Assembly: GCF_028858725.1 (NCBI RefSeq)
Contig: NC_084781.1
Location: 3,356,513-3,420,512, forward strand
Source of the DNA: Colius striatus
Taxonomy: Eukaryota > Chordata > Aves > Coliiformes > Coliidae
Direction of reading: 5' to 3'
DNA length: 64,000 nucleotides
Below the pieces are notes generated by a model. The model worked only from the letters and a program-made list of their open reading frames with translations, was not told where the DNA came from and ran no database searches. The stretch's first letter is position 1. Every line of letters starts with the position of its first letter. The translations under genes and the position numbers were made by a program. This document shows, in pieces, positions 23,988 to 36,300 of the stretch.

Positions 23988-24140
23988 CATGCCCCCTCCC
24001 CAAAGCCCAGCGTCTCCCCATTGCCCCCTCCCCATTGCCCCCTCCCCAAAGCCCAGCGCCCCCTCCCCAAAGCCCATTGCCCCCTCCCCAAAGCCCAGCG
24101 CCTCCCCATTGCCCCCTCCCCAAAGCCCAGCGCCTCCCCG
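23988..24140. repeat. Minisatellite directly upstream of the JAM3 promoter
   Basis: Alternating CCCCCTCCCCAAAGCCCAGC and CCCCCTCCCCATTG blocks, about seven units of 14-21 bp. The G-rich strand is the - strand. It creates the repetitive WALGRGQW-like - strand ORFs, which are not genes. Confidence 0.88.
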
Positions 24141-24292
24141 CCTCCCCCGCCGCGGTGCCAGGCGCCGGGATCCGCGCCTCTCCGCCCGGTTTCCGCGGCA
24201 ACGGCGCCGCGGTCCCTCCCGCCCCCGCTCGCCATCCCTCCCGCCGCCCGGGCAGTGCGCAGGCTCGCAGGCTGGGCTCCGCACACCCCATC
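24141..24292 (+). promoter_or_regulatory. JAM3: JAM3 proximal promoter / 5' UTR, CpG-rich
   Basis: GC-rich DNA dense in CpG directly upstream of the JAM3 start codon, with no TATA box seen. This is the usual look of a CpG-island promoter. It contains an X-box-like element (24189-24202) and a TGCGCAGGC stretch resembling half of an NRF1 site around 24256. The transcription start cannot be placed from sequence alone. Confidence 0.7.
24189..24202 (+). promoter_or_regulatory. X-box-like (RFX) element in the JAM3 promoter
   Basis: GTTTCC-GC-GGCAAC is an imperfect inverted repeat that fits the RFX X-box pattern (GTTNCC, short spacer, GGNAAC). It sits about 90 bp upstream of the ATG. Factor binding is an inference from the motif. 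Confidence 0.4.
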
Positions 24293-24338
24293 ATGGCGCT
24301 GAGGCGGCCGGCGCTGCTCCTGCTCCTGCCTCTGCTCG
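24293..24338 (+). CDS. JAM3: JAM3 coding exon 1 (start codon, signal peptide)
   Basis: The ATG at 24293 opens [16 protein letters not shown], which shares the MALRRP start with the human protein and forms a hydrophobic signal peptide core. The donor is CTCG|GTGAGT and the exon ends in phase 1. It lies in a CpG-rich block. It is about ten residues shorter than the human first exon. No upstream in-frame ATG with a better case was seen. Confidence 0.93.
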
Positions 24339-27300
24339 GTGAGTCCCACAGCCCGCCCCGCGGCCAGCCCGCCTCGCCCCGCTCGGCCGCCCGCGGAAGG
24401 GGGATGAGCTGGCCCGGTGGCGATCCCGGCGAGCGGAGGGAGGCTGGGGAGGGGGGGCACGGGAGCTGCCCCAGCTCCGTAGCGGGTGATGGCGGGGAGG
24501 GATGCGCTGCCCTGACCCTCGTCCCGGCGAGGGATGCGCTGCCCTGAGCCTTGTCCCGGGAAGGGATGAAGTCCCCCACTCCTTGTGCCCCAAGGGAAGG
24601 AGGGATGAGGGGTCGCGATTCTTGTCCCGTGGAGCTGAGGGATGCGCTGCCACAGCCCTTGTCCTGGGGAAAGATGCGGTGTCTGGACTCTTGTCCTGGG
24701 GTGAGGGATGCTGTATCCCCGGGAGGGATCCTCTGCCCCAGCACTTCCCGGTGAGGGATGCTTAGCCCCGACCTTTGTGCCCAGGGAAGGAGGGATGCTC
24801 TCCCCGACCCTTATTCCAGTGAGGGATGCTCTGCCACAACCTTTGAGCCCAGGGAAGGAGGGATGCTCTCCCCAACCCTTGTCCCGGTGAGGGATGCTCT
24901 GCCACAACCTTTGAGCCCAGGGAAGGAGGGATGCTCTGCCCCGACCCTTGTCTGAGTGAGGGATGCTCAGCCCTGACCTTTGAGCCCAGGGAAGGAGGGA
25001 TGCTCTGCCCCGACCCTTGTCCTGGTGAGGGATGCTCTGCCACAATCTTTGAGCCCAGGGAAGGAGGGGTGCTCTCCCCGACCCTTGTCCTGGTGAGGGA
25101 TGCTCAGCCCTGACCTTTGTGCCCAGGGAAGGAGGGATGCTCTCCCCGACCCTTGTCTGAGTGAGGGATGCTCAGCCCCGACCTTTGTGCCCAGGGAAGG
25201 AGGGATGCTCTGCCCCGACCTTTGTGCCCAGGGAAGGAGGGATGCTCAGCCCCGACCCTTGTCCCGGTGAGGGATGCTCTGCCCCGACCTTTGTGCCTGG
25301 GGAGGGATGAGGGGTCGGGCTGTGCACCGCTGGGACAGGACACCAGCCCCGGTTCCCCCGCTGAGAGCACAGAGCTGCAGGGAGTGCAATGTGGTGGTGG
25401 TGGGACAGAAGAGAGACGGGGGGGGAAAAGCAGCCCCAAAGCCCAACTCAGCAAGGAGCAGGTCCAGGGATGAGGGTGCTAGGAATGTGCAGCCTCTGCA
25501 GGCAGGCAGGAGGGACACTAGTGCCTATTCAGGAGCAAGCACAGGCGCCTATTGTTCCGGGGGCCCCACATGAATGTTTGCAGTTTTAATTGCAAAAACA
25601 TTTGCTAATTCCGCTCAGGAATGAATTTGGGCTCATTTGTTGTCTGGCTATTAATAGTTAAGGGGGGAATGAGGGGGAGAGCAGCCGGTGGGCTTGGGTT
25701 GCCCTCCCCCCCGTCAAGCAGAAGGGGATGGAGTGGGGTTAGGGTGACAGGCAACAACTGATCACTAACACACACGGGGCTGCACACACATGTGTGTGTA
25801 CAGACACACCAATAACTGCTCCAGGTCAGCTCAAGGCTTGAGTTTTGTCTAAGGGCAAAACAATTCTCCCATGACTCTGAAGAACTTGCAGAGCCTCTTG
25901 GGCCTCAGATAAAGTTAGATTTGGGCACTGCTTACCAAAAGAGTCGAGTGGCAGGGTGAGGAGATGACTGATGCTCGTCTGCAAGGAGGAGATGCTTGTC
26001 ACACGCCCCAGGGTCTGTCGTTCACTCGTTTCACTGATTCTGCTTCTGCTTTGTAGCAGAAATGGTTTCAGCGGCAGAAACTGGGAGTGCCTGATCCTGG
26101 GGCATCACAGAGGCTTCCAGGTACTAAAACTCTGCACTCAGATGATCCCTTTGGATGAGATAAATGACAGTCTTCAAACAACCTTTCCTTACAGTGGGGC
26201 TGCAAGGTGGAAGGTGCCCCCTTTCCTTCCTCTTATGTGAGCAGTCCCTAGGTGAGCCCGTTGAATCTGGCCTGAAAGATGTCCAGGCTGGAAATGAGCT
26301 ACAGATAGTTCTGCGTTTCTTTGGACAGACAAAAGTTGCTAAACCCAGACAGATATCACTAGTTTCACACCTCTGCCTGAGGCCCTTTACCTGGTGGGTA
26401 AACCCAGTGCTAACAGGGTTTGCTCTCCATTTAAATACAAAGGGTTATGGCCAAATCCAAGCACTACATCCAGCTGCTTTCAAATGTGGGGTCACAAGCC
26501 CAGAAGTGTGGGCAGGAGTGAGGTTGAAGAGTTTGTTCTACTGTGCTTGACAATGTACTGTGGGGGATCCCACTGAGTGAAGTCAGCAGCACATAAACGT
26601 GTGCAGGATTGGTGCTGGGCAGTGGGAAAGGAGCGAGACCATTTGGTGCCAGCTGAGTGCTTGGGGAGGGGGAAAAAAAGCCACAAAAGGGCAAAGCTGG
26701 TATGATGCTGAGACCCCAAGCTGCAAAACCTGGACCTGTAGGCTTTAGGGTATAAGGTGCTGCTTCTGCTGTAAGCACTGAGGAGTGTTACTGCCAGAAT
26801 GGGCCCAGCTCTTGATCACAGCCTTAAAACATCGCCACGAAACAGGAGCCAGTGAAGCGTGGAGCATCCAGTGCAAACCCAGCTCCAGGCACTGAAAGCA
26901 TCTAAAGATTGTGCACATCAGGGAAATGCCATGGTCATAATGATGCTAAGAGGAGTAATTGGCACTGGTGATGGAAAGTGGGGCTTACAGTTGACATCAG
27001 TGTTATGTCCTACCTTGAGGTCTCTGTTGGGAGTTTTCCCCTGGGAACAGACGTTTGGGCTTTGAGGATTTCACGTGCTGGACTGAGGGCAGAGCTGTGG
27101 ACACCTTCCCAACACTCTCAAGCATTTCCTACTGAAAATAAACCATATTGATACCTCATAGTCCTTGAGGAGGAGACACAGCAAGTCCGTAGCACGCTTT
27201 AAGGCCCAGTGTGTCCCAATCTCCCTTGGATTTAACACCGAGGTTTTGGTAACATGTTGGATTTTGCAAAAAGCTTTTCAAAACCCTCCAGAGTAGAAGT

Positions 27301-30300
27301 TCTGATTTCCTTTTTTTCCTTTGTAACTGTATGAAGTCCATCTGTCCCAGCCACCAACAACTGTTCTGAGTCAGCTGTCAGTGCCAAGAATCACTCGGTG
27401 GAAACGTCGTTAGCTCCGTTGCAGATATGAGAAGTAGCTTGTTGGTATTTTCTGATGGGAAGTATTTGCAGTGTTGCTTTCTTTTTCACCAGGCAGTAAA
27501 AAACGGGGACAAACAGCTTTGAGAGCTGCCAAAATCAGATGCTTAATCACATCTTCAAAAAAATTCTTAGGAAGGGCTTGGCGTTCCCATTTGGGTGAGC
27601 GATATCTGGCATCGCCACCAAAGACGAGCTGGATGCACATCTACTTTACAGCTGTTGACAAAGAACGTGACACCAGCACATTCCCTCTTGCTCTGAATGC
27701 TTCTGAGAATTAACTTGCTGAAGCACCAAGTGGATTCAGAGAGTAAAATGTGTTTTCTTTAGGCAGGAGAAAGAGCTGTGCACTGAGATGTTGCTCTGAG
27801 CCTGACCTTAGGTTCTTGTCCTGACCTGTTTGTTTTCCTTGTACAAGTTGGATTGTGGGTCTCTTGGCCTGCTGCAGCTGCTTTTCAATTATCTGTCCAT
27901 GCACTGAGGATTTGCACCAGGAACACACATTGAGTTGCCAAAAAAATCACCTAAACAAGTAGAGAAAGAGGCATCAGCTCCTGCATTTAGCTTTACATAA
28001 GGACAAAAGCTGGGGGTGAGCCTGGTTTCAGGTCCTCCTGCCACTTTGGCCCTGACTATCCCTCTCCAAAGGGTAACACTTTGTCAACCCCCACCTTGGG
28101 ATTATTATTTTTCTCCTGCAAATCATCCTCTGTTCTCTGTGTGTGTGTGTGTGTTGAAGCAGAGCTGCCCTCCTGGTTGTGTATTTAGAGCTCATGCTTC
28201 ACAGTTGATTGCATCAAGCCCTGATGATCCAGAGAAGGTTCGTGAACTCCTTACAGGCCTGAAGTGGTGGGAGGGAGTTAGCAAGGGGAAAGATTTCCAC
28301 AGGCCAACAGGATCCTAAGTCCTCCAGGGTCCTTTCTGGCTCTATTGCTAACGTGTCCCTCAACAAGACACAACAACTGCTCTCAGCATAAAAGCTGGTG
28401 GCCTTTGAAACTTCTGTTTAGAGAAAAAAAAGAGATGAATTCCAGATAGAAATGTAATTAGGATAATTACATGCTCAATCTGGCTTCTCTAGCAACTGGA
28501 ATATCAACTGCAGTATCTTTTCCCAATTGATGAGGGCTGCTTGCCCTCCCTCCAGCCACCCAGGGAGTATCGTGTTTTCACGAGACACAGGATCAAAACC
28601 CAGCTCAACCACTAAACATCAGTTCCACGGAGCGAAGGAGTTAAGGGTGTGTGCATGCAACAAGCCCCATTCCTTCTCTGAGTCAGGACGTGGCCTAAGA
28701 ACCAGTTAATGGCTTTAATTGCACTAATGAATGTTGTGGACACAGTCTTAATTTTCACCCGAAGGGGCTGGATTGCTGTTTGAGCCAAGTTCTGTCAATA
28801 GCTGTGCTTGGGGCAGAGGAAATCGCTGCTGGGCTGCAGTTCTCCAGCTCCCATGCTGGAGAGGAGAGTTTCCATTTCAGAAAAGCAAACAATGACATTG
28901 AAACTGGCCTTTTTTTGGCTGGAGAGCTCAGGTCTCTGTTTGCTTGTGATCCTTCAGAACTGCTAACACCCTCAGGATTGAGATGAAAGGTACTGTTTGG
29001 AGGGTTTAATTCTTTACCAGCAAAAGAGTACCTCTGTGGGGAACAGGACAGCAGGGCACTCTGTGGATGTCACCAGAACATTGGTCTTGGGGATAACCAA
29101 CTCCTCACAAGCACTTCTGCTTCTCCTTTGAGATAAGCAGCGCTCAAGCAGGCTTTGTCTGGGGGTAAACATTGAGGGGGATGTATATTAAGGAGGTTCC
29201 CTGCACGAGAATGGCCAGCTGAGGTTCTGTTATCACTTCTTCCTCAGCAGTCACTAGCTTTGATTGCCTTGCTGCATTTCATACTGTAAGAAAGCTTTGT
29301 GTGGCTCCTGTGCTGGAGCTCAGCTGTCTAACACGCAGCTTGGAAGTGCCAAACCGAGACAGCTGCATAATTGAGCTGGTGCCCAGTTCTTATTAGAGCA
29401 GCACCTTAAGCCAGGCCTTCAGATTTCATAGAAAAACCACTAATATGCAAGAAGTGAGGTCTAGAGAGGGTGTTCCTCTGCAGTTCTGAAGTGTCTTGTC
29501 CAACCTCTTTCTCTGCTGTGCAGGGTATTGAAGGAAATTGCCTTTGCTGCGTGTTCCAAACCAGAGAGAAAAAGGTGCAGAAGCCAAATTGACAACTGAG
29601 AACTAGCAAAAAAAATACCATCTCTGCCATCTCCTCTGCTCCTGAGAGCACAGCTGGGTAGGAGTGCCATGAGCTCACCTGCAAACTGCTGAGAGCTGTC
29701 AAAGGAGAGTCCAGTCAGCACTGGACTGGCATTAATTAAAAAGAAAACCAGCTACGTTCATGCTGTAACCTGACAGCCCACAGGTACTTGAGATAGGCTC
29801 CAGAAACGTCTGGGAATTGTTCTGTCCTGTGAGAATCACTTGTCAGCATAAATAAAGCATTGGGTTACACGGTGCCCCTCGTGGGATGGAGCACAGGGCT
29901 TGAGTCGGTGACAAGGGCAAATCAAGGTTTCAGCCAGCGAGGGATGGAGTAGATGAAATTAAATTGTGTTCAGGCAATGCCCAAGGTTTTATCTTTTTTG
30001 TGTTAAGTCATAAATCCCAGGGATTTCAGAGTTAAAGCCAGAACACCCTCTAACCTCCTCCCATCTCTGTACCTGATGGTTACCAACACAAAGGTAAGAC
30101 CAGTGGGTTTCTTTAAGAGTCCTCTTAATTCATTTGGGCACAGCTGGTTTGTTTGAAGACACTGAGCTTTAAAACTGCAACGTGCCAGGGACTTGCTGTA
30201 TCTTTGGCATGCAGCTAAAAGGTGGCAGCTGACAATGTTCAGCAGTATTTCAGGGTTTTTTAATTGCACCATTAAAAACACATTTGGATGGCCTAGGTAA

Positions 30301-33300
30301 GATTTTCCACTGAGCTGGAGAAATCCGCTGAAGTCCAAGGGGATTTGTTCCCAATTCTAGCCTGTGTTTCTAACCTCTTCTGAAAATCCCCACCTTGATA
30401 AACTTTGGGACGTATATGAGGGCCAGTTTTGACATCTTGAAACATACTGGACAAGACTTGTCCTTCAGTGGCTGCTGAAGGAGCCCATAACATTCCACAT
30501 ACCCCAAGTCAGTGGTTTGGTTTTGTTAGCAACGAGGTAGAAGACTGGTAAACAATGTCACTGAGGAGAGTTGTTGAGATAAACCAAGCTTACCTTTTAA
30601 CAGAGTGCTCTGCACAGCAATCCTGCTTCTCATTCCCAGGAGAAAGGTTCCTGCCACTTCCCATCTCTGCGGGGTGGCTGCGTGTTCTCTCAGACCTGCG
30701 AGAGTGGAGTCAGATGGAGGACTTAATGACTTTGTCTGCACCTCCATGTACGAGGCTCTGCTTGATCTCACAGGCCAAGATCAGCCAGGGAGGCACTGTT
30801 TTTGTTTTGCTAGGATGTCATCATCCTTGGACAACAAAGGCCTGGGTAGATGTTACTGCTTTTAGCTGCAGTACAGTAGCACGTACGGCTCAGGGCTGGT
30901 GTCTGCCTTGGCTGGGTGCTGACAAGAAGAATCAAAACCCACTCTACCAATTTGCATCCTCACTCAGTGAGAGCAACCCAACAGACTAATCCATTGCTCT
31001 GCTGGGCTGCTATGAAGATGAGGAGCATTCCTTAGAGTACTGGATGATAATGGCTGTGCAGGCAGCCCTTGAATCGCAGCAGTGCAAGGCAGCTCTACCC
31101 CCAGGGTCCATTAAGGAGATTGCTGCCTGCTAATGGACTTCCTCTGGCTGCTAACACCCTCTTGAATGATTTCCGGGAGCTTACACAGTTAACAAGGTGT
31201 TGCAAAGTCCTGCAGCTCTTGCTGCTTCTGTGAAACAGCTTTTACCCCCTCAAAGGATCTCATCAACAGCTATTTTTAATGCACGCTTCAATCTTTGCTT
31301 TAATCTTTTGCTTCTGCCTCGGTCTCTGCAAAAGCCCAAAGAGAAACATTTCTTTATACCCAAGGTGTTGTTTGGAGCTGGTTATTTTTAGAGGCTGGAA
31401 ACCATCCCTCTGGAGCAGTGAGGTCCTGTGCAGCAGTAACATATCTCACACAGGGAAGTCCCAGCTCTGTGCACAGCAGAGAGGGACTGCTGGAGCAGCC
31501 CCAGCTTCCCCAATTCCCCCTCTCCTTGGAGGAGTGGGTTTTTGTTGAAGTGTTGAGATGCCAACAGCTAAGGTGGAAGGAGTGAAGTGTGAATGATCTG
31601 TGCTTTGCTGATGTGCCATGGAACAGGTCAGCTTCCACCACCATCCTTGATCCAGCAGCTCCTGCAGAGGAGGAGGTGCTGGTTTGTTTCCCTCTATCTT
31701 AGTTGCAGACAGGGCTGGTCTGATTCTCAAGGAGCAAGGAGGCAATGGCTTAACTCATTTCTGGAGCATGAGCAAATAGCTCTTAATTGGTTACAGCACT
31801 GTGGTCAGCACTGATGGAGTTGCCTTTGAACTGCCTATCTGGAGATGAAAGGCCTTGTAATTGCCTCCTGAGTCTCACAGGTTCTTCCTCAAGCAGAACT
31901 GGCTATTTGAGTTGATAAGCATCCTTATGAATCTGATGTTTCCCCTTCATTTTGGCTAGTTTTCAACATCCCATAAATAACAGGGCAGTGAGGAGCTCTA
32001 CCTGCCAAAGCTGCTGGAGAGGGCGTTAAACCAGGTACTAACTTCTCTCTTCTTCCACCAGAGATGCTCTGGTGGGCCTGGCCAGCACACAGCTGTCCTG
32101 ACCCACAGGCACTGCGTGCTCTCCCACACAGGAGGAGAGGAGCCCTTTGAAGTCTGTGTCGGGGCTGGCAGCAGCTTCTAAGGCACTGGGGTACCCCCTG
32201 TCCCTGCTGCCAGCCGTGCTTGGAGTTCTCTGAGCCAACAGCTGAGCTGGGATCGGGGCTGGAGCCGTGCTGCTGGGGGTTTGCCAGGGGACAGAGGGGA
32301 CTCCAGGTGCCATTTGTGGTGCTCTCTGAGCGTGGGAGGACTCAGAGGGGCTTTTTCACTCGCCAGCAGCCCGCTGATGGCCGACAATAGCCATTGTTCC
32401 CCTGGCCCGAGGAGCCTGCTGGTGTTCTGCTGCAGGCTCCCTCATCCTCCTCTTTCTGCAAATATTTGGAACAGGTCCTGTTTGGAAAGTTTGAGTCTGC
32501 TATTAGATGCTAAAGGCAGGCTGGCCCCAAGTTCTCCATGATAACAAGCCCACAGGAGGTGCAGTGACCAGGTCTCCACTGTTACGAGCCGGAGGAGTTC
32601 TGCCTGCAGCACATCAAGGGACCCCCAACCTTCTTGGCTGTGAAGGCAGTCTTGAGGAGAGCATGTTTTCAGAGCTTTTTGTGGTCTAGTGACAAACACA
32701 TCACAATCCTGGCTGCTTAAATAGTTCCCAAGAACTCCTCAGTTCCTGGCTCTCCCTCGGTCACTTCTGAGACACACATGGCCAACGTCTCAACATCTGT
32801 CACTCAGCTTCATGTTCTGGACGTGAGGCAACGTCTTTCTTTGCTACAAAGGCTTCCCTCTTCTCCCTCCCTCCCTAGTTGCCTTTTTCCTATCTGTATC
32901 CCTCATTGAGAAGAAGTAGCTCCTTCAAATAAATTCGAGGGAGCCCATTTGCAGAATTTACAGCTGCTTCCCCAGGCTGGAGTGTCCTCCTCTCTAACAG
33001 CAAGCTGTTAAGCATGTTCTTAAGTGGGAAGATAAGTGGTGTTACGATCCTTTCATCTCCTGGCTCAGAGCAGGCTGGAGATAACTGATAAAGGGATGAC
33101 AGGGAGGAAGATGCATAGGCACCTTTGGATTTAATTCCTACTTTGCAAAGCAGCCTTTAAAGCACATCTCTGGTGGGAACACAGGCTGGTAAAATAAAGC
33201 TGGTTCTTCCTTTCTCAGCATATGTCTTTCCCTCATGTCTGTGAGGCAGAGCCTCTGCCTGTGCCAGCTGAGCTGGTGCAGAGTGAGATGAGTTCTCCAT

Positions 33301-36300
33301 TTCAGAGACCACCTTCTGGTGCTGACATTCGAGGGACTTGGCTTGAGTTGTCTCTAGACACTGTTTTGGCTGCTGATTTCATTTCCACGTTGCTTTTTTT
33401 TTGTTGTTTTGGGGTTTTTTTTACAGCAGCCCTTACAGATTTGAGCTGTGTTTGGAACAGGGCTGCATTTGCAGTATGTCCTGCCCAGGGTGGGCAAGGA
33501 TGCATTCCTCTGCCTGGATCTGTAAGAGAGAGCACATCAGTGACAGCTTCACGTGGGTGGGAGTCTTCAGACCCCTCTTTAACAGACCCTGCATTCAGTT
33601 CCAGAATTCCTGGGTTAGTCCCTCGTCTGCTGGCTGAAACAGGTGGCAAGCACATGCCTGTAGGGGTCTTTACTGGGGGGTGGTCTTCAAGGTCAGCTGT
33701 ATCCAGCCCACATTCCAGCTGAGCCTCTCTACCTCATCTTCTGGCTTAGCTGGCTCCGTGCCATCCAGCCCAGAGGTTCCAAACCATGCTGCTTGTCAAA
33801 AACAACCCCCTTGGAAGCTGTGTGGCCGTGGCCCAAGCCCGTGCCAGCCCATGACCCACGCCAGTGCCAACCTGCTGGCATTTTCCTGCATGGAAACAGG
33901 GAAAAGTGGTTGGGGCAGAATGTGTCAAAAACTCAGCAAGGCCCCTGGAGCTGCATCGGTCAGGGAGTTAAAGCTCAGTTTGCAAGGAAGCGTGATCCAG
34001 AGGAGACAATGCCTGCTGCACCGAGGGCACCACTTCTGCTGCTGAGGAGGGGTTTCAACAGGCTAGTACCAGCCTGTCTCTGCTGTTGTGTTCTGCAGAG
34101 ACTTCTGCTCCCAGCACCCTGCATGGTGGCAAGTCTTGTACAGATGAGGCTGCAAACCTTCCCATGGCAAACCCCCTGCCTGTCTGCTTGGCCAGCCTCC
34201 CTTCTGCTTCATCTGGGGAGCTGCTGCATGGCTCAGTGGTGCTGGCTTTACCACCCTACAGCTCTTGCATCACAGCTCGAAGTGTGAACAGAAGCTGCAA
34301 GCCTCCCTCTCAAACCAGCCCCCAGTGCCTCTGCATCTCACTGTTACTCAGCACTTTTCACTGTCAGGGAGTTAAGTAGGATTTCTAGGTCATTGTGGGC
34401 CTGTCAGGAGGAATTGTCTCCTGTAGACCTCATTATCAAGGCTGTTTCTGCAATGCCAGACTTCAGAACAATTGCAGCCTGGTTCCCTAAACACTGACTA
34501 ATGAGACAGAGCTGTTAACAGCAGTTTGCTAAATAAAGGCTGTTTCTGCCTGAGACAGAATAAAGCCAGACTGGATTTTCTTAGCTGTCTCTCACACAGA
34601 AGGTATTTCAAAGGACCCTTATTAAAATAATGAGCTAGATGTTGCTCTTGTGATGCCTGCATAGGGTCAGTGCTTGATGCTAGTGCCAGGTGCTTCCCCA
34701 AAGCAGTGGCTTCGAGTAACTTGTGCTCAAGTGACCTAAAAACCTCTCCAGCTCTCTTGGTTCAAGGTATCTTGAGTATTTACCTGAGCTCCTGTGACTT
34801 TGTTCTGCTCTGGTGGTGACCTGCTGCCTCGTGGTGGACAAGCTGCTCCTAGCTCTTGGTGACCTTCATTTCCTCAGGTCTGGAAGCACGGAGGGATGGG
34901 TCTGACAGCCTCTGGCTGGAGCACACAGGGGAGAGCTGGGGATCACTGCCTGGCCAGTTTGTGGGGTTGTTTGAAGTGGTGTTTTGATGTGGCGATTGGA
35001 GCCCATGGAAGGTAAATGGTGTCTAGACGGGTTTTTCTCACTCCTGTTGTTGTCTCTGAAGCAGCAGAAATGGTGCCAAGCAGGCTGGACGGCTCCAGGG
35101 TACCAGAGGCAGAGCTATTTCTAGCAAGATGGAACAATGATCCTTCAGGAGACTCCAAGCCAGCTCTCACTGAACCCTTGTCGAACCTCCTGCAGGTGGA
35201 ACAGGCTCCTCTCTGGGCCCCATGTGCTGCCTGGGTCAGTTAATTGCAGGTAGATGCTATTAAGAGCTAGCAAAGGGAGCTCCAAGAGGTGACCAGTGTG
35301 TTTCCAGGTGAGCTGGTGCAGCAGAGAGGAACAGGAGAGGTCCATTGACCAGTGCTCTGGCCAGCAGGGCTGGGAATCCAGGACAGCAGTCCATTTTGGC
35401 AGCACCTGGGAAAGGATCAGGCTGGCTGTACAAAGCATGCTGAAAAAGAAGAGTTCTTCAGTTTGGCTAGCTGGTGCTGCCAGGATTTGCCCAGCAGAGC
35501 TGGCTTGTGTGCCCAGTAACAACTGTAGCTGGTGGTTCAGCTACACTGGGGCAGAAAGGAAAGGCAGGCCATGACCTAGAGAGACTTGTGGCTGGCTGGC
35601 AAGCTGTGCCCTGTGATATGCCATCTCCCCAGGGAGGCGAGGTGGAGGCTGCATTCAAATGCCTATTGTCTGTCCTTCAGCTGGGAGCAGAGCCAGGAGA
35701 GAGGCTCTGGCAGCATCTGATACAGGGGGCAGATGTTAGGGGGAACTCATCTGTAAAACGCTGTCGCTGGGCTTTTCAAAGGAGCCTCAAAGGTTAAGTG
35801 CCCATGTGTTGGAATGCATACATCGAGGTCAGGAGAGAGATCCTGGGCTCCTGGGATTCCTGCTGGGTTCAGGGAAGCTTTTGGAAGGCAGCTCTTGCCA
35901 CTGGGACGAGCCCTTGTGCATCATCTGTGGCTCATCCAGGTGACTGCTGAAGGGCAAAGCCACTCCGTGCCAGATTTCATCTCTCAGGGGGGCCTTCAGA
36001 GGTGTGCCATTGAGTTCAGCCTTGCTCCCCTCTCTTGTAGGCAGCTGCCAGCTTCTGCAAGCACGAGCTGAAAGCAGAGCACTGCCTGAGCCTGCCTGTC
36101 CTCTCCCTTCAGCTGGGCCAGAGGACGGCTCGGCCACAGGTTTCAAGCAGAGCTGGAAACTTGGCACGGAGGCAGGGAGCAGAGAGGAGCCCAGCTTGCA
36201 CTTCTGTGTCTGGGTTGGCTTCTGTACTGCTGTGGGGAGTACAAATATGTTCCCAATCTGTTTGCCTCGCTGACGTGACTCCAAGACACACAGGCAACAG

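Noticed and set aside
23858-25045. 395-codon - strand ORF antisense to JAM3 exon 1
   Set aside because: It is built from two minisatellites and crosses the JAM3 promoter and exon; the repetitive peptides reflect the DNA repeat.
33391-33470. Possible nested exon after a T-rich tract and ACAG acceptor in JAM3 intron 1
   Set aside because: No convincing donor, no conserved peptide and no partner exon was found.
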